The notes: generated by a model not told the origin, from the letters alone. Counted from the stretch's first letter, positions 1-6,715 are shown. The stretch is 7,920 nucleotides of DNA from Bacteroidota bacterium (GCA_017860555.1 JAGDMJ010000143.1:1-7920); one strand, 5' to 3'. Program-made: numbers and translations.

Positions 1-695
1 CATGAGAACTTGTTTTCATAGAGCGCGCGCCCAACGATCACCGAATCGACGCCGTATTTCTCGAGTTCCTGGATCTTCAACAGATCGTCAAGCCCGGCGA
101 TGCCGCCAGACGATGTCACCCGCATCCCGGTTTTCTCACCCAGCTCACGCAGGATTCTCAGGTTCACGCCGCGGAGCGTGCCGTCGGTCCGGATGTCCGT
201 GTACAGGATCCGCCGGAAGCCCATGGTCTTCGCATTGAGCGCCACAGTGAGAGCGGTCAGGCCGGAGGATTCCTGCCACCCTTTCATGGCAACGATCCCA
301 TCCTTCGCGTCGATGCCCAGCACGATCTTGCTTTGGCCGTAGATGTCGAGGACCCGTTGGGCTTCGTCAGGGTCTTCAATGACCATCGTGCTCAGGAGAA
401 CCCGGTACATTCCGAGCTCGAAGGCGAACTTCACATCGTCGAAGGTCCGCAGCCCGCCGCCGAGCTCGATCGGGATATCGACCGTCGCCACCATCCGCTT
501 GATGATGTCCGTATTGACCAGGTGGCCGGTGAGCGCTCCGTCCACGTCGGTGACGTGCAGGGACTTCGCATTCTCCCTCCTCCAGAGCTTGGCCATTTCC
601 ACCGGATCGCTGGAGTAGGTGAACCCTTCCACTCCCTGAACCATCTGGACGCAGCAGCCACCTTTGATCTCTATGGCGGGGATAACAAGTAACAT
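1..695 (-). CDS. hisA: HisA: phosphoribosylformimino-AICAR-ribotide isomerase (3' end cut by window)
   Basis: Cytoplasmic (beta/alpha)8-barrel enzyme of histidine biosynthesis; it performs the Amadori isomerisation of ProFAR to PRFAR, the substrate of HisF/HisH. Reading down from the ATG at 695-693 gives 231 codons before the window edge. The usual length is about 240, so only the last helix is missing. Visible motifs are the first strand VIPAIEIKGG (residues 4-13), HVTDVDGA (47-54), phosphate-binding LGGGLR (78-83), the second catalytic Asp in GIDAKDG (D129), KGW (138-140), YTDIRTDGT (165-173), SSGGI (195-199) and IVGRALYE (220-227). The first catalytic Asp of the family (Asp8 in Thermotoga HisA) is Glu9 here, codon GAG at 671-669. 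I chose this start because HisA proteins begin ML(V/I)IPAI; no clear Shine-Dalgarno precedes it. A TrpF/PriA-type bifunctional enzyme is possible but not indicated. Confidence 0.95.
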   Translation of the reverse strand, partial: MLLVIPAIEIKGGCCVQMVQGVEGFTYSSDPVEMAKLWRRENAKSLHVTDVDGALTGHLVNTDIIKRMVATVDIPIELGGGLRTFDDVKFAFELGMYRVLLSTMVIEDPDEAQRVLDIYGQSKIVLGIDAKDGIVAMKGWQESSGLTALTVALNAKTMGFRRILYTDIRTDGTLRGVNLRILRELGEKTGMRVTSSGGIAGLDDLLKIQELEKYGVDSVIVGRALYENKFS

Positions 696-813
696 ACGTT
701 TCGCTGGGACTGTAGTGACCTAAAATGCATAAAACAACCCTCAATTTCAAGTCGGCGAAAATTGGCAAAAAATGGGAAGCGCGGTGCCTCCATCCTCCCC
801 TTTCCTCCAGAAC

Positions 814-842
814 TTGCGGAAAAGCTCCTTTTATGCTATCCT
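814..842 (+). promoter_or_regulatory. Weak candidate sigma-70-type promoter for the DUF6483-like gene
   Basis: TTGCGG (814-819) and TATCCT (837-842) are separated by 17 bases. The match to TTGACA/TATAAT is partial (3/6 and 4/6). Transcription from it would begin close to 849, almost at the ribosome binding site, so the mRNA leader would be very short. TATGCT at 832-837 is an alternative -10. Confidence 0.25.
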
Positions 843-848
843 AGCTTC

Positions 849-853
849 GGAGG
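849..853 (+). promoter_or_regulatory. Shine-Dalgarno GGAGG deciding the start at 861
   Basis: GGAGG lies seven bases before the ATG at 861, an ideal spacing. It favours this ATG over the in-frame TTG at 762, which has no Shine-Dalgarno and would add 33 residues with a low-complexity look. Confidence 0.75.
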
Positions 854-860
854 CCCCTTC

Positions 861-1505
861 ATGATCGAACGCGACTACTTCATGCGCATGATCAACATCC
901 TGACGCAAATGATCGCGCGCACTCTTTTCCTCAAGAACAAAATGGAATTTCCCAAAGCGCTGCAGGATATCCAGACCACAGGCAAGACGCTCCTTGGGAT
1001 CGACGGGGATCTTGCCCGGCGCCTTTCTCCCAAACAGATAATGCAGATCTTCGGCTCCGACCTCACGGTCGCGGTGCCAAAGTCGTATGTCGCGGCAATC
1101 CTCATGAAAGAAGAGGCCGATGTCCGGGCACTTATGGGCGAAGAGGAGGAGTCCGTGCTCCTCTATGTCCGTTCCCTGGCATTGCTCCTGGACGTTCTTG
1201 AATGGGCCAACGAGGCCGTCGAGCCCAACCATGTGCGGGCCATTGATGAAGTCCTTGAAAAGCTCAAGGGCTATACACTTTCCGTCGAACTCCTTGACAA
1301 ACTCCTCGGCTTCCAGGAACGGATGGGACGGTATGACAAAGCGGAGAATGTTTTGTATGACATTCTCGAGGTGAACCCGGAGTACAGGGCCGAAGGGATG
1401 CTGTTCTATAAGCGTTTGCTCGAGAAAAAGGACTCGGACCTTGAACTAGGGGGGCTGCCAAGGGAGGAAGTTGTTCTGGGAATGGAGCAAATCGCGAAAC
1501 GATGA
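861..1505 (+). CDS. DUF6483-like helical protein with TPR-like C-terminal half, function unknown
   Basis: The product is a 214-residue soluble, mostly alpha-helical acidic protein with no signal peptide or membrane segment. Its N-terminus (MIERDYFMRMINILTQMIAR) matches my memory of the DUF6483 family, in which an RDY-MRMI helix is followed by an LLGI/LLGL segment (44-47 here). That assignment needs a profile search. The segment around residues 145-190 (LLGFQERMGRYDKAENVLYDILEVNPEY within it) has the small-residue and proline spacing of a tetratricopeptide unit: Gly156-Arg-Tyr, Ala161, Pro173. This suggests a protein-binding scaffold. No catalytic motif is evident. It is monocistronic, divergent from hisA and convergent with the VWA gene (33-base gap). 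Codon use looks like that of its neighbours. The function is not known to me. Confidence 0.75.
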   Translation: MIERDYFMRMINILTQMIARTLFLKNKMEFPKALQDIQTTGKTLLGIDGDLARRLSPKQIMQIFGSDLTVAVPKSYVAAILMKEEADVRALMGEEEESVLLYVRSLALLLDVLEWANEAVEPNHVRAIDEVLEKLKGYTLSVELLDKLLGFQERMGRYDKAENVLYDILEVNPEYRAEGMLFYKRLLEKKDSDLELGGLPREEVVLGMEQIAKR

Positions 1506-1538
1506 GGTTTGAACCGATGCCGCGATGATTACGCTAAC

Positions 1539-2642
1539 TCACCTGCCACCGGAGAATTTCTTGCGGCGATTCCGGATATAGTCCACGAAGACAAACTCAC
1601 CCAGCGTGTTGAGTGAAGAGTAATACGCCCGTCCCTGGTTCGCCTTGGTCAGCTCCTCCACGAAGTTGATCAGGTACGGGTCTCTCGCCACCATGAACGT
1701 GGTGATCGTGATTTTCTCACGGCGGCAGGCCACGGCTTCATCCAACGTCTTGTTGACGATCTTTGGATCGAGACCGAACGAGTTCTTGTACAGCTTGCCG
1801 TTCGGTTCGAAGATGGCCGACGGCTTGCCATCGGTCACCATGAAGATCTGCTTGTTCGCGCTCCCTTTGCGCCGGAGGAGGTTCCTCGCAAGCTGGAGCC
1901 CCGCCTTCGTGTTGGTGTGATACGGACCCACCGTCAGGAATGGCAGCTCGTTGATGCTCATCAGCTTTGCATCGTCGCCGAAAACCACCATCGCCAGATA
2001 GTCCTTCGGAAACCGTGTCATGATCAGCTCCGACAGCGCCAGGGCCACCTGCTTGGCTGGCGTGATCCGGTCCTCGCCGTACAGGATCATGCTGTGGCTG
2101 ATATCAATCATCAGTACGGTGGCACACGTGGTCTGGTGCTCGGTCTCGTAGACCTCGAGGTCCTCTTCCTTGAGCGTGAATTCGTCGATGCCGTCGCGCC
2201 GGAACGCATTGGTCAAGGTTGAGGTCAGGTCGATGTTGGTCGGCTGGTCGCCGAAATTGAATTTCCGGGTCTCGCTCAGCCGATCCACGCCTTTTCCCGT
2301 GAACGGGGTTTCATGCCCCCCCGTCGGCGCTTTTTTCAGCGACGTGAAGATCTCGTGCAGCGCATCCTGGCGGATCCGCTGAATCCCCTTGTTCGTGAGC
2401 TGGATCCCCATGTCCGCGTCTTCGATGAGGCCCATCTCCCGCAGCTTGTTGATCAGCTCGTCCATGGTCATGTTCTCGTCAAACAGGCCGTATTCCTCGG
2501 CGAGCTGTTTCAACCATTCGAGGGCCTCCTGTACATCGCCGCTGGTCTGCACCACGAGGTAACTGAAGAGCGACGTAAGCTGCTCCAGCTTCTGCTCGTC
2601 GGTCTCGGAATCAGGGCGCCATTGCGAATAGAGGAATCTCAT
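1539..2642 (-). CDS. VWA (von Willebrand factor A) domain protein, partner of the adjacent AAA+ ATPase
   Basis: A 367-residue cytoplasmic protein with no signal peptide or membrane segment. The N-terminal half (about 1-165) is helical and acidic, beginning RFLYSQWRPD. The VWA domain occupies about 173-360 and carries a complete metal-ion-dependent adhesion site: D180-I-S182-H-S184 (in LMIDISHSM), a Thr in YHTNTKAG (T243 or T245), and D271 in MVTDGKPS. In ChlD, ViaA, CoxE and NorD-type proteins such a domain binds Mg2+ and links a MoxR/ChlI-type ATPase to its client; by analogy this protein should do the same. The start ATG lies three bases after the stop of the ATPase gene, with only a weak purine-rich GAAGA upstream, so translation is probably coupled. 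It is not a fused ChlD, having no AAA or acidic-proline linker region. The client is unknown. Confidence 0.9.
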   Translation of the reverse strand: MRFLYSQWRPDSETDEQKLEQLTSLFSYLVVQTSGDVQEALEWLKQLAEEYGLFDENMTMDELINKLREMGLIEDADMGIQLTNKGIQRIRQDALHEIFTSLKKAPTGGHETPFTGKGVDRLSETRKFNFGDQPTNIDLTSTLTNAFRRDGIDEFTLKEEDLEVYETEHQTTCATVLMIDISHSMILYGEDRITPAKQVALALSELIMTRFPKDYLAMVVFGDDAKLMSINELPFLTVGPYHTNTKAGLQLARNLLRRKGSANKQIFMVTDGKPSAIFEPNGKLYKNSFGLDPKIVNKTLDEAVACRREKITITTFMVARDPYLINFVEELTKANQGRAYYSSLNTLGEFVFVDYIRNRRKKFSGGR

Positions 2643-2645
2643 CGC

Positions 2646-4160
2646 TCAGTCTTCTTCATACATTTTTCCCTGCCCGGCGAAGATGCTGCCCACAAGGTCC
2701 TTGTAGGATGTCGCGTGGTCGATCTCGTCCTTGGCGATCTTCGAATTCTGATGCAGTCCGTCAAGCACGAACTCCATCACGGATGGAAGCTCGTACTTCT
2801 CATCGATGTTCGACATGTGACGCCTGGTGACCTCGCGGAGCCCCTTGACCTTGTCCAGTTCGCGCTGGTACGATTCGCGCGTCATGTCATCGGAGACCTC
2901 CACCCTGTTCCCTGCTTCGAACCACTGAATGATCTTTCCGTACTCGGAGTCGTCTCCCGTCGCCTGCCTGACCGCCTGGCCTTCTCCCGCCCCGCGCGAA
3001 CGCTTCCGCAAAGGATCGGGGAAATACTTCTTGAAGGTCTCTCGCACGGCTTTTCCCACCAGCGCCTTGCTCACCTTCACCGACCCTTCCTGTTCTCCTT
3101 CGAACACCAGTTCGATCTTCCCGGTGAGTCCGGGCAGCACATGCGGCAGGTCGGAGATGCGGGGAATGACGACGTCGTCATTCACCATGATGGCGCGCCG
3201 CTCTGCGTTGCTGATCAGATTCTCCATGGCGGCGATGGTAAGGCGCGCGCTCACGCCCGACTTCTGGTCCACGTACTCGCTCTTGCGCGCTTCGAATGCG
3301 ATCTGCTCGATGATCTCCCGAAAGAACTGCGGCACGCGGATCGTCCTTCCCTCCCGCTGAATGTGCGCTTCCTGTTCGGTGATCCTGATGGCCTCATCAA
3401 GGGACCGGGGATAGTGGGTGAGGATCTGGGAGTCGATCCGGTCCTTTAACGGCGTGATGATGTTCCCACGGTTCGTGTAATCTTCCGGGTTCGCGGTGAA
3501 GACCAGCATGATATCCAGCGGGATGCGAATGTTGAACCCGCGGATCTGGATGTCCTTCTCCTCCAGGATGTTGAAGAGGCCAACCTGGATGCGGGGCTGC
3601 AGGTCAGGAAGCTCGTTGATGGCGAAAATGCCTCGGTTGCTTCGCGGTACGATGCCAAAGTGGATCGCCCCCTCGTGGGCGTAGTGCAGCCGTTGCGCCG
3701 CCGCCTTGATCGGGTCGATGTCGCCGATCAAGTCGGCCATGGTGACGTCGGGTGTGGCCAGCTTTTCCCCGTATCTCCTGCTCCGGTGGAGCCACTCGAT
3801 GGGGGTCCTGTCCCCGCATTCACGGATCATGTCCGCGGCGGCCTTGCTCACCGGCTCGAACGGGTTGTCGTTGATCTCGCTCCCTTTGACGATCGGGACA
3901 TATTCATCGAGGAGGCTGATGAGTTGCCGCACGATCCGGGATTTCGCCTGTCCGCGAAGCCCCAGCAGGATAATGTCGTGCCTGGCCAGGATCGCATTGA
4001 CGAGTGCGGGTACCACCGTCTGGTCGTAGCCGATGATGCCGGGGAAAAGCTCCTCCTTGCTGCGCATCTTGCGGATGAGATTGGCGCGCATTTCGTCCTT
4101 CACCGTGAGGACTTTGTACCCGCTATCTCGAAGCGCTCCGAGAGTGTCAGGCCGATTCAT
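2646..4160 (-). CDS. MoxR/magnesium-chelatase (ChlI)-like AAA+ ATPase
   Basis: A 504-residue soluble AAA+ ATPase expected to form a hexameric ring that remodels or metallates a client with the VWA protein encoded next. Domain order: N-terminal lead (1-40); AAA core from FPGIIGYD (39-46) with Walker A G67-LRG-QA-K73-S74; a Walker B position reading GIFAINELPDL (177-187), where the usual Asp is Asn182 and is followed by Glu183; the ChlI-type hairpin insert around ILEEKDIQIRGFNIRIP (198-214); sensor 1 Asn224 in FTANPED; Arg-finger candidate R241 in LKDRID; and sensor 2 near GVSARL (302-307, R306). Residues 385-504 are a charged helical extension. Automatic pipelines often label this type 'magnesium chelatase' or 'sigma-54 interacting', but no chlorophyll gene is present, so Mg-chelatase activity is not implied. 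AAAGG shortly before the ATG is a modest ribosome binding site. Confidence 0.9.
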   Translation of the reverse strand: MNRPDTLGALRDSGYKVLTVKDEMRANLIRKMRSKEELFPGIIGYDQTVVPALVNAILARHDIILLGLRGQAKSRIVRQLISLLDEYVPIVKGSEINDNPFEPVSKAAADMIRECGDRTPIEWLHRSRRYGEKLATPDVTMADLIGDIDPIKAAAQRLHYAHEGAIHFGIVPRSNRGIFAINELPDLQPRIQVGLFNILEEKDIQIRGFNIRIPLDIMLVFTANPEDYTNRGNIITPLKDRIDSQILTHYPRSLDEAIRITEQEAHIQREGRTIRVPQFFREIIEQIAFEARKSEYVDQKSGVSARLTIAAMENLISNAERRAIMVNDDVVIPRISDLPHVLPGLTGKIELVFEGEQEGSVKVSKALVGKAVRETFKKYFPDPLRKRSRGAGEGQAVRQATGDDSEYGKIIQWFEAGNRVEVSDDMTRESYQRELDKVKGLREVTRRHMSNIDEKYELPSVMEFVLDGLHQNSKIAKDEIDHATSYKDLVGSIFAGQGKMYEED

Positions 4161-4248
4161 GGTTCCCTTTCATGGGTTAACTGTACGATACTCGGCTCCG
4201 GTTGCTTCTCCGATGCGCCGGTTTCCCGCTTACACCTCACAAGTGGGA

Positions 4249-4298
4249 CCGCTTCAGCACATTCCCCCGGCCAGTGATGGTGGCATGGGCTGAAGCGG
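4249..4298. repeat. 10-bp perfect inverted repeat (CCGCTTCAGC / GCTGAAGCGG)
   Basis: CCGCTTCAGC at 4249-4258 is exactly repeated in reverse at 4289-4298, with 30 bases between. The arms are GC-rich, and further short C-run/G-run pairing is possible inside the loop. No T-run follows on either strand, so it is not a standard intrinsic terminator. It lies just upstream of the candidate promoter of the LPS unit, so an operator or DNA-looping site is possible, as is chance. Confidence 0.5.
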
Positions 4299-4305
4299 CT
4301 GTGCT

Positions 4306-4334
4306 TTGCAATTGCACCGGAAAATTGGTACTAT
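4306..4334 (+). promoter_or_regulatory. Candidate sigma-70-type promoter of the LPS/larC unit
   Basis: TTGCAA (4306-4311) and TACTAT (4329-4334) are 17 bases apart, each matching consensus at four of six positions. TGG just before the -10 fits an extended -10. Transcription would start around 4341, leaving a leader of only about six bases before the ATG at 4347, which agrees with the absence of a Shine-Dalgarno. A perfect palindrome, TGCAATTGCA (4307-4316), overlaps the -35 box and could be a repressor site. Confidence 0.4.
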
Positions 4335-4346
4335 CCAAAAGCCGAC

Positions 4347-5405
4347 ATGCTGGATTCATTGAATAAAACATTAATCATACGCTTTAGTTCCGTCGGCGAT
4401 ATCGTCCTCTCGTCGCTGCTTGTGCGGACCCTGCGACACCGTTTTCCGCAAATCCACATTGATTTCCTCCTCAAGTCGGAATACGCTGACCTCGTCAGGT
4501 ACAACCCGCACGTCAATCGCGTCATCGAATTTCCCTCCCGAGGATCTCTCGATGACCTGATGCGGCTCCGCCGCGCAATCCGGAGTGAACGGTACGACCT
4601 GATCGTTGATATCCACGACAGCCTTCGCAGCAGGCTGCTGGCCTTCGGGGCGCGCAGGTCGGTGAGAATCGACAAGCGCAAGGTGGCCCGGTGGATGCTG
4701 GTCAACTTCAAGCGTGACGTGTACGCCTCGTCCGGCGGGGCCCCGGGGGTCGCCGAGCGCTACCTGGAAACCGTGAAGCCGTTCGGCGTTCGGGATGACG
4801 GTGGGGGACTTGAATTGCTCGTGCCCGGGGACGTGCGGGAGAGGGTCGGCAGCATGTTGCAGGCCCGGGGAATCCGTCCGGAAATCCGGGCAATCGGGGT
4901 CTGCCCATCCGCCAGGCATGCCAACAAAATGTGGTTGAAGGAGCGGTTTGCCGGGACGGCCGCTGCCCTGGCACGCCGGTATGAAGCGCCGGTGCTCCTG
5001 TTCGGCTCGGCACAGGAGACATCACGGTGCGTCGAGATCGCAGCGATGGCGGAGGCGGAATCCCCTGCTGTTCGCGTTCTTAATCTCGCAGGATCGCTTT
5101 CTCTTCTGGAGACCGCCGCGGCGATGGATCATTGCGCCCTCGTGCTCACCAACGACTCGGGACTGATGCATATCGCCGCCGCGCGCAAACGCAAGATCGT
5201 CGCTCTGTTCGGACCGACGGTGCGGCAGTTCGGTTTCTTCCCGTTCGGCACGGATTCCACGGTGGTGGAACATCCCGACCTTCCGTGCCGTCCGTGTACG
5301 CATATCGGACTCCCGGATTGCCCGCGCGGACATTTTCGTTGCATGAAAGAGCTCGAATCACGAACCGTTCTTCACGCCGCCACAGACTTGCTGGATCGTC
5401 AATAA
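4347..5405 (+). CDS. Glycosyltransferase family 9, LPS heptosyltransferase-like (WaaF/WaaC type)
   Basis: A 352-residue GT-B fold enzyme that, by family, transfers ADP-activated heptose onto the Kdo-lipid A or inner-core acceptor at the cytoplasmic side of the inner membrane. The N-terminal strand LIIRFSSVGDIVLSS (9-23) carries the conserved Asp18 taken as the catalytic base in heptosyltransferases. The C-terminal Rossmann half has IGVCPSAR (183-190), KMWLKERFA (194-202), LLFGS (217-221), LNLAGSLSLLETAA (245-258), LTNDSGLMHIAAA (267-279) and LFGPT (287-291). A cysteine cluster, C314-x2-C317-x7-C325-x6-C332, ends the domain, as I recall for WaaF-like members. The stop TAA shares one base with the waaA ATG, consistent with joint LPS function. 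No Shine-Dalgarno precedes the ATG at 4347; an in-frame TTG at 4359 is an alternative start. The exact acceptor cannot be told from sequence. Confidence 0.9.
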   Translation: MLDSLNKTLIIRFSSVGDIVLSSLLVRTLRHRFPQIHIDFLLKSEYADLVRYNPHVNRVIEFPSRGSLDDLMRLRRAIRSERYDLIVDIHDSLRSRLLAFGARRSVRIDKRKVARWMLVNFKRDVYASSGGAPGVAERYLETVKPFGVRDDGGGLELLVPGDVRERVGSMLQARGIRPEIRAIGVCPSARHANKMWLKERFAGTAAALARRYEAPVLLFGSAQETSRCVEIAAMAEAESPAVRVLNLAGSLSLLETAAAMDHCALVLTNDSGLMHIAAARKRKIVALFGPTVRQFGFFPFGTDSTVVEHPDLPCRPCTHIGLPDCPRGHFRCMKELESRTVLHAATDLLDRQ

Positions 5406-6715
5406 TGCGCCGCTTCTGGGAATTTGTCTACGACTTTCTCATCATCCCGATCCTCTGGCTGCTCCTCCGGACCATGGGGCTGTTCAATGCGAAAGTCCGG
5501 AAAGGGATCGAAGGACGAACGAACCTGTTTGAAGAACTCGCACGGAAGGTTGCCGCGCTCCCCGCGGGCAAACGAATCTGGTTCCATTCCTCCTCCATGG
5601 GAGAGTTTGAACAGGCGAAACCAATCATCGCGGCGCTGAAACAGCGCTACCCCGGGACCGTCATCATCGCCAGCTTCTTTTCCCCGTCCGGCTACGAACA
5701 TTCCAGAAAGTATCCGCTTGCCGACGTCATCACATACATTCCGTTCGACACCGGAGCAAACGCCCGGCGGTTCCTGGACGTGGTTCGGCCCGACATTGCC
5801 GTCATGGTGCGGTACGATGTGTGGCCGCGTCTCATCTGGGAACTCCAGCACCGGCAGGTGCCGATCCTCCTGGCCAACGCCACCATGCGCCGGCAAACCA
5901 AGCGGCTGCTCCCCGTTGCCCGGAGCTTTCATCGCTATGTCTACAATCCCATCGACGACATCCTGACGGTCGCCGAAAGCGACATGGAGGCATTCAGGAA
6001 ATTCCGGCTGATCCATCCGTCCATCAGTGTCGTCGGCGACACACGGTACGATCAGGTTTGTATCCGAAGCTCCGAAGCCCGGAAACGCCATCTCGTTCCT
6101 CCTTCGATCACGGCCGGCAAGCAAGTGATCGTCGTGGGCAGCAGCTGGCCGGAGGACGAAGAAGTGATCCTCCCTGCATTCCTCCGGATCCAGGAGTCTT
6201 TGGAGAATGTCCTGCTCATCATCGTCCCGCATGAGCCATCCGTCGAGCACCTGGAAGACCTGGAGGGGGAATGTGAAGGGAGGACCAGCTTCATCCGTTT
6301 CTCCGCCCTGAACGAATACAACGGCGAACGCGTTATTATCGTGGACAGCGTGGGCATCCTCCTGATCCTCTATGCCTCCGCGAACATAGCGTATGTGGGA
6401 GGGAGCTTCCGGCAGGGAATCCACAATGTTCTTGAGGCAGCCGTGTACGGTATCCCGGTCCTGTTCGGCCCGCGCCACAGGAACTCCCATGAGCCTCTCA
6501 TGCTCGTCGATGCAGGCGGAGCGTTCGTCGTCAATGACAGCGAAGAACTTCACCGCACGATGGAGAATCTCCTCCTGGATGAGGTTGCGCGAACGACCAC
6601 CGGGAAACGAGCGGAGGAATTCGTCCAATCGCATGTCGGTGCCACGGATCGGTTCCTCGAACATCTGGAACGCCACCTGCAAAAAGGATCTGACCACGCG
6701 GAGATCAAACGATGA
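5405..6715 (+). CDS. waaA: WaaA (KdtA): 3-deoxy-D-manno-octulosonic acid (Kdo) transferase
   Basis: A 436-residue GT30 enzyme, close to the usual 420-430, that transfers Kdo from CMP-Kdo to a lipid A precursor. Residues 7-25 form the hydrophobic N-terminal membrane anchor (YDFLIIPILWLLLRTMG region). IWFHSSSMGEFEQAKPII (58-75) holds Glu67, aligning with the catalytic Glu of the family. Later landmarks are YIPFDT (111-116), VRYDVWP (135-141), GDTRYD (211-216), VVGSSWPEDE (243-252), VPHEPS (274-279), and the nucleotide-binding stretch VGGSFRQGIHNVLEAAVYGI (331-350) followed by PVLFGPRHRNSHE. The ATG at 5405 overlaps the previous stop by one base. The in-frame ORF extends upstream to 5132, but that part lies inside the glycosyltransferase gene, and the family N-terminus begins at this ATG. 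Whether one or more Kdo units are added cannot be predicted. Confidence 0.95.
   Translation: MRRFWEFVYDFLIIPILWLLLRTMGLFNAKVRKGIEGRTNLFEELARKVAALPAGKRIWFHSSSMGEFEQAKPIIAALKQRYPGTVIIASFFSPSGYEHSRKYPLADVITYIPFDTGANARRFLDVVRPDIAVMVRYDVWPRLIWELQHRQVPILLANATMRRQTKRLLPVARSFHRYVYNPIDDILTVAESDMEAFRKFRLIHPSISVVGDTRYDQVCIRSSEARKRHLVPPSITAGKQVIVVGSSWPEDEEVILPAFLRIQESLENVLLIIVPHEPSVEHLEDLEGECEGRTSFIRFSALNEYNGERVIIVDSVGILLILYASANIAYVGGSFRQGIHNVLEAAVYGIPVLFGPRHRNSHEPLMLVDAGGAFVVNDSEELHRTMENLLLDEVARTTTGKRAEEFVQSHVGATDRFLEHLERHLQKGSDHAEIKR
6700..6703 (+). promoter_or_regulatory. Shine-Dalgarno GGAG for larC inside the waaA 3' end
   Basis: GGAG lies eight bases before the larC ATG at 6712 and inside the last codons of waaA. 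Together with the ATGA start/stop overlap it supports re-initiation and coupled translation. Confidence 0.6.

Larger units (their letters stand above)
696..860. promoter_or_regulatory. Divergent intergenic region between hisA and the DUF6483-like gene
   Basis: This 165-base gap separates two divergently read genes and must hold both promoters. Facing hisA, the minus strand has TTGAAA (750-745), but the best -10 at standard spacing is poor (CATTTT, 727-722), so that call is weak. The AT-rich block 720-775 contrasts with the flanking coding DNA. No inverted repeat long enough to suggest an operator or attenuator, and no leader peptide, was seen. Confidence 0.4.
4161..4346. promoter_or_regulatory. 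Divergent intergenic region between the AAA+/VWA unit and the LPS unit
   Basis: This 186-base gap separates two operons read in opposite directions. The left part (4161-4245) should hold the promoter of the AAA+ gene, but I find no convincing -35/-10 pair there. The right part holds a 10-bp inverted repeat, a short palindrome and a plausible promoter facing right, each listed separately. No tRNA, sRNA-like terminator or leader ORF was recognised. Confidence 0.5.

Noticed and set aside
762..860. In-frame TTG extension of the DUF6483-like protein (33 extra residues)
   Set aside because: There is no Shine-Dalgarno at the TTG, while an ideal GGAGG precedes the ATG at 861, where the family-like N-terminus begins.
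1506..1538. Possible bidirectional terminator between the convergent DUF6483-like and VWA genes
   Set aside because: Only very short self-complementary pieces (for example GGTT-TG-AACC) are present and no T-run follows, so no intrinsic terminator can be supported.
2313..3449. Long plus-strand open frame (378 codons) antisense to the AAA+ and VWA genes
   Set aside because: It overlaps two well-supported genes, shows no recognisable motif and has a composition typical of a shadow frame in GC-rich coding DNA.
2646..4160. Reading the AAA+/VWA pair as a chlorophyll magnesium chelatase (ChlI/ChlD)
   Set aside because: The VWA protein lacks the ChlD AAA and linker regions, and no ChlH or other pigment gene is present; a general MoxR-type role is safer.
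5132..5404. Upstream in-frame extension of waaA
   Set aside because: It lies inside the glycosyltransferase coding sequence in another frame; the ATG at 5405 gives the family-like N-terminal membrane anchor.
5399..6697. Long minus-strand open frame (432 codons) opposite waaA
   Set aside because: It is a mirror of waaA, rich in Asp, His, Arg and Gly with no family motif, as expected for an antisense shadow.
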